Under the pieces are notes generated by a model. The model was given only the letters and a program-made list of their open reading frames with translations, was not told where the DNA came from and ran no database searches. This document shows, piece by piece, positions 60,309 to 64,000 of a stretch of DNA of 64,000 bases (the stretch's first letter is position 1; every line of letters begins with the position of its first letter). Made by a program: the position numbers and the translations under genes. The DNA is from Tamarix chinensis (lineage: Eukaryota > Streptophyta > Magnoliopsida > Caryophyllales > Tamaricaceae), in the NCBI GenBank assembly GCA_030549775.1, contig CM060174.1, forward strand, positions 15,549,193 to 15,613,192. Direction: 5' to 3'.

Positions 60309-62177
60309 ATGAAGATTCTTTATTCTGTTGTACAGGGTTTGAATCCTAGATGCAGCGTGAAATCCATGGCGCAGTCGAGTAATTATTTTAAGTATATGAT
60401 AACGAGGAGATTATCAATTTCAAAGAATTTAGATAGCAAAGGTGACATCTTTCCGGTTTTGATCGTCGGTGCCGGTCCGGTTGGTTTAGTTCTTTCTATA
60501 CTGCTGACGAAATTAGGTATATGATTAATTTCAAATTCTATTCCTATGATCGTATCCTTTTTTAATTCATTGATTATTTTTCTTTAAAATGATCCACAGT
60601 ATGATGTACTCATTTTCTCTGTTTTGTTTAGGAGTCCGATGCGCTGTGGTGGAGAAGAACAGGGTGTTCTCTAAACATCCTCAGGCCCATTTCATTAACA
60701 ACCGTTCCATGGAGGTAGATCTTCTTTTATCTTCCTTTTCTTTCACTCCTCTTTGAACTTATGCTAGTAATGAAGTAGGAGTGCATGGCCTGGAATTGGA
60801 ATTTCTACTGTTTCTATAATGTATCTGAAATGCCAATTCGCTCAGATTATCCTTTCAGGTTTTTCGAAAATTAGATGGTTTGTCAGAGGATATATTGAGA
60901 TCCCAGCCACCAGTTGATCTGTGGAGAAAGTTCATATACTGCACTTCACTCTCTGGTACTATTCTTGGTTCAGTTGACCATATCCAACCCCAAGGTATGT
61001 GTGTTCTCTATCTTTTGTTATGAATGAGAAAAATGTTATTCAATTGTACAATCTACAAGGATATGCCTGATGCCAGCAAAAATGATTATTGTTGGGTTTT
61101 CATATTTATATTGCTTTGTTGTTTATCTCTGATATTGGTTTGAAAATCCCTTTTTTTCCCTCTGCGTTTGGCTGTTTATATACAGATCTAGAGCAAGTTG
61201 TTAGTCCGGTTACTGTTGCACACTTATCTCAATACAAGCTAGTCAATTTACTGCTAAAAAAGCTTGAAAAGCTTGACTTCCGGACACGTACGATTGAAAG
61301 CGATGGAGATACTCAATGTATCAGAGTGGGAGAAATATTAATGGGACATGAGTGTGTGTCTATTGAGGCCACCAATCATTATTTGAATGTGACTGCCTTG
61401 GTTCAAAACGGCAAAAAGTGCATTGAGAGAAATATCAAGTGTGGATTCCTTATTGGAACAGATGGTGCGGGAAGTACTGTGAGAAAATTGACTGGAATTG
61501 CTATGAGAGGTGAACAGAACTTGCAAAATCTTGTCAGCGTGCATTTCTTGAGCCGAGGTCTTGGAAAATACCTACTCAAAGAGAGACCTGGAATGCTATT
61601 TTTCATTTTCAATACTACAGCTATAGGTGTTCTTGTGGCTCATGATCTTGAGCAAGGAGAATTTGTGTTGCAGGTAGTGAAGAATTTAGGATAGATATTC
61701 AGTTTCTTTTTCCAAAGTTTTATGCCATGTCATCTGATGTATACCATCTCATGTAGTGATTTTTGTTTATCATATACAGGTCCCCATTTACCCTCCACAG
61801 CAGAAACTTGAAGATTTTAATCGCGAGGTATATGTCAATTTTATTGTTGGGCAGCTATTTTGCTCATCTTTAGAGTAGGGAATTTCATGTGTGCTGGTAT
61901 ATGCATGTTGTGAGTTGTGACTGTCGGATTCTAGTGATTTAAATTAATACTTTAAAATTATGTGACCTGATGTTAATTAGAGAAAAAAAAATTTCTTTTC
62001 AGATGTGTGAGATGCTAGTATGCAAATTGGTTGGCCGTGAACTTGGAGATATAAATGTGGTTGACATTAAACCTTGGGTGATGCATGCTGAAGTAGCTGA
62101 GAGATTCATGTCTTCTGATGATCGAATCATACTTGCTGGTGATGCTGCTCATCGCTTCCCTCCAGCCGGTGGTTTTG
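60309..62177 (+). CDS. FAD-dependent monooxygenase, PheA/TfdB family (5' part)
   Basis: Six exons read in frame with gt-ag introns: 60309-60516, 60632-60714, 60859-60994, 61186-61673, 61780-61827 and 62003-62177 (379 codons plus one base). The N-terminus (about 55 residues, Arg/Ser-rich, few acidic residues) fits an organelle transit peptide. The FAD-binding Rossmann motif is VLIVGAGPVGLVLSILLTKLG. Then come VVEKN, QAHFINNRSMEVFRKLDGL, the second FAD motif GTDGAGSTVRK, and the third, IILAGDAAHRFPPAGGFG. The sequence looks closest to the Arabidopsis FAD/NAD(P)-binding oxidoreductase I recall as At1g24340 (EMB2421); that link is from memory. Such flavoproteins hydroxylate aromatic or quinone-like substrates using NAD(P)H and O2; the substrate here is unknown. 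The C-terminal substrate-binding and thioredoxin-like part is not in the window. The last donor (62178) opens an intron with no acceptor and matching exon seen before 64000. A second in-frame ATG is at 60367. Confidence 0.88.
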
Positions 62178-62926
62178 GTAATTTACAGTCCTTCTGCTGA
62201 CTTGGATTTATGGTTTAAATTTAGTAACAATATATAACATATATTTACTTATCCAGTGATATGAGGGCCAGATATTTAATTAAAAAAAAAAAACTAAAGC
62301 ATCTGTTTCTCAATGTGAATAAATTCCGAATCAAATATACTGACCCAGACTACAATATCTCCTACGTCAAAAAGAATCAAGGGCTGGAAAGCTTTGCTTA
62401 CGCTTCCTTGAATTTGCTCACAAACACTCTCTCTTCCTTTTATTTCCCTAGGCACACAAAATTCCTGCCCAGAGTAGAGCATAAGTATGCTTTTAGGTGA
62501 TTGCCAGAATTCTAGTTGCTGGATTTATGGCCATAACCAATCACCATATGAAAGCTGCCCCTCAATTTTAGAAATAAATGAAGAAACAGGAGGCCGGATC
62601 TCAATTTTTAGCCCTAAATTTGAATGCCTGGCTCCTTGTTTCTGAAACTTCTTCAGATTCTGACCTGATTATTCCCGTGAAACTTTTAGTTGAAGCTTTG
62701 TTTCACATTTTTTTCATTATTTTATAAAAAAGTTCACAAATGCCATTCTCGGGTATGTAACTGTGATACTAAGGCTGACGAGTGATGGCTGTATGAACTG
62801 TATACATTGGTGTTAATTAATGAATATGATGCTATCCTCTAGTACTTAGATGTGATGCTCAAGGCATATTGTCCAATATGTGCCTGCATGTAATTATACC
62901 TTGCTCAGTTGTTTGATGTCCATAAC
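62178..62926 (+). other. Intron 6 of the monooxygenase gene, proximal part
   Basis: Starts with gtaattta. An 80-codon open frame at 62261-62500 begins in poly-A sequence and shows no similarity to the expected next exon (which should begin near MNTGIQDAHN), so it is treated as non-coding. Cassandra sequences follow. Confidence 0.45.
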
Positions 62927-63230
62927 TGTAATACCCCAAATTGAGCGGAGTGCTATAAGAATTAATATGGCTACTTATATCAACATGGTATACCATCCTT
63001 TTGGTAATTCCATCCTAAGAACTCTACAGTTAAGCGTGCTGGCCGTGGAGCAATTTTAGGATGGGTGATCCTCCTGGGAAGTTTCAGAATTTTCTGAAAA
63101 TTTCTCGGGCAGTGCATGAGTGAGGATAAAGCGCGCTGAAAGGACTCGTGTTGATCTGTGGGGCCAATCGATTAATTCGAAAGCGCTCCAAGGTAGCCCC
63201 TGCATGATCTTATCGACTCGGGGTGTTACA
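62927..63230 (+). repeat. Cassandra LTR 1
   Basis: 304 bp, tgtaataccccaaattgagc to cggggtgttaca. The 5S rRNA-like block spans about 63011-63083. Confidence 0.9.
63011..63083 (+). other. 5S rRNA-like block in LTR 1
   Basis: Matches the 3' half of plant 5S rRNA. 'cagttaagcgtgct' corresponds to box A and 'taggatgggtgatcctcctg' to the intermediate/box C region of the Pol III internal promoter, with one extra base in box C. The first 5S third is absent, so this is not a functional 5S rRNA gene. Confidence 0.85.
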
Positions 63231-63364
63231 AATAGTATCAGAGTGAAACCGCGACAATGAGATGGACTTGGATGAGCCAGTCAGTTACCTAGTGGGACGA
63301 TTCTTGGGATAAATTGTATTGAGACAGTTAATGGTTGAGGCGCAACGAGGACGTTGTGTTCTTT

Positions 63365-63377
63365 GAGTGGGGGTGAA
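63365..63377 (+). other. Polypurine tract of Cassandra
   Basis: gagtgggggtgaa directly before the second LTR; the usual plus-strand primer position. Confidence 0.7.
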
Positions 63378-63664
63378 TGTAATACACCAAATTGAGCGGA
63401 GTGCTATAAGGATTAATATGACTACTTATATCAACATGGTATACTATCTTAAGAACTTCACAGTTAAGCGTGTTGGCTGTGGAGCAATTTTAGGATGGGT
63501 GACCCTTCTGGGAAGTTTTATAATTTTCTGAAAATTTCTCGGGTAGTGCATGAGTGAGGACAAAGCGCGCCGAAAGGACTTGTGTTGATCTGTGGGGCCA
63601 GCCGATTAATTCGAAAGTGCTCCAAGGTAGTCCCCGCATGATCTTATCGACTTGGGGTGTTACA
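63378..63664 (+). repeat. Cassandra LTR 2
   Basis: 287 bp, tgtaatacaccaaattgagc to cttggggtgttaca. It is shorter than LTR 1 mainly because about 17 bp upstream of the 5S-like block (around 63445) are missing. The 5S-like block is 63446-63517, with box A 'cagttaagcgtgtt' and box C 'taggatgggtgacccttctg'. Confidence 0.9.
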
Positions 63665-63735
63665 AATGGTATCAGAGCGAAATTGCGATAGTGAGCTGGA
63701 CTTGGATGAGCCAGTCAGCCACCTAGTGGGACGAT

Positions 63736-64000
63736 CAAGCAATAAAACCGCGGTTATGGTTGCGATTGCGGTTGCGGTATCGGGGTGTTGCGAATGATAT
63801 TATATATGTCGCGGTTGTCGCGGCGTGATTTTGTTAATTCTTTTCACAACAAATACTGGCAAATATTGGTAAACATCGGCCAATATCGGTAAATATCGGC
63901 TAATATCGGCAAAATATCGCCCGATATCCGAAATTTCGTAGATATTACGGCAATAAATATGTGATTTTTTGAAACAACGGCAATTTCGGAATTTCGTGTC
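63736..64000 (+). mobile_element. Left end of a hAT-like element (truncated by window)
   Basis: The Cassandra internal sequence breaks off exactly after 'gtgggacgat' (63735), where the first copy continues 'tcttggg'. The new sequence begins caagcaataaaaccgcgg. It is packed with subterminal-type repeats: 'gcggttgcgg' words at 63750-63830, then 'aatatcggc' / 'gtaaatatcggc' words at 63850-63920. This pattern resembles subterminal regions of plant hAT elements. The right end is outside the window. Confidence 0.45.

Larger units (their letters stand above)
62927..63735 (+). mobile_element. Tandem Cassandra TRIM: LTR-internal-LTR-internal
   Basis: The order is LTR 62927-63230, internal domain 63231-63377, LTR 63378-63664, and a second partial internal domain 63665-63735. 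Both internal copies start with tRNA-Met primer-site sequence ('agtatcagagtg' and 'ggtatcagagcg') and share 'tggacttggatgagccagtc'. A purine tract gagtgggggtgaa (63365-63377) precedes the second LTR. A single element would end after the second LTR, so this is a tandem or multimeric arrangement. It lies in an intron of the monooxygenase gene, same strand. Cassandra elements encode no protein and depend on other retroelements for mobility. Confidence 0.92.
1..64000. other. Plant nuclear, repeat-dominated locus
   Basis: Evidence for a plant nuclear source: gt-ag introns, an F-box gene and an organelle-targeted flavoprotein gene of plant type, and Cassandra, copia, gypsy, hAT, MULE and L1-type sequences. 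The species cannot be named from this window. Confidence 0.9.

Noticed and set aside
62261..62500. Coding exon in intron 6
   Set aside because: The frame starts in a poly-A run and does not resemble the expected next exon of this family.
63011..63517. Two blocks resembling 5S rRNA genes
   Set aside because: Only the 3' half of 5S is present, inside LTRs with primer-site and polypurine signals; they belong to Cassandra elements.

Overview
The window is plant nuclear DNA, most likely from an angiosperm. It is AT-rich and dominated by degenerate, nested LTR retrotransposons and DNA transposons. It has two intron-containing, plant-type protein genes and Cassandra-type TRIM elements, whose LTRs carry a 5S rRNA-like block and which are known from vascular plants. 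No operons, CRISPR arrays, tRNA genes or functional rRNA genes were seen. All identifications come from reading translated motifs and repeat structure; no database search was run.

Layout. 1-13.2 kb: three families of 3-4 kb LTR-like elements without coding sequence (1-3132; 3413-10652, split by 4275-8365; and a fragment ending at 13211), plus a LINE reverse-transcriptase remnant (about 11370-12125). 13.2-16.6 kb: the 3' part of a Ty3/gypsy chromovirus (RNase H, integrase, chromodomain, LTR) between two copies of a ~265 bp direct repeat. 18.2-19.5 kb: a three-exon F-box gene. 20.7-25.3 kb: an almost complete but inactivated Ty1/copia element on the minus strand. 26.5 kb: a solo Cassandra LTR. 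28.8-41.7 kb: an old gypsy element, probably of the Tekay/Del type, with one long LTR interrupted by a 5.07 kb hAT transposon (30795-35862, exact 8 bp target duplication), a Mutator transposase remnant and a decayed pol. 41.9-51.0 kb: two long LTR-like elements with target duplications. 52.3-55.6 kb: LTR fragments. 55.9-59.8 kb: a probable non-autonomous hAT element with a 3476 bp LTR-like element nested inside. 60.3-62.2 kb: the first six exons of an FAD-dependent monooxygenase gene. Its next intron runs to the window end and holds a tandem Cassandra array and the start of another hAT-like element.

Only two host genes are well supported. The F-box gene probably encodes a substrate receptor of an SCF ubiquitin ligase. 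The monooxygenase gene encodes an organelle-directed flavoprotein of the PheA/TfdB (UbiH-like) superfamily. Everything else is mobile DNA, mostly relics, and the insertion order can be read from target-site duplications.

Most open reading frames outside these regions are chance frames in pyrimidine-rich or AT-rich LTR sequence. Strands given for the long LTR-like elements are inferred: the orientation that precedes the plus-strand gypsy pol at 28759 is called plus.
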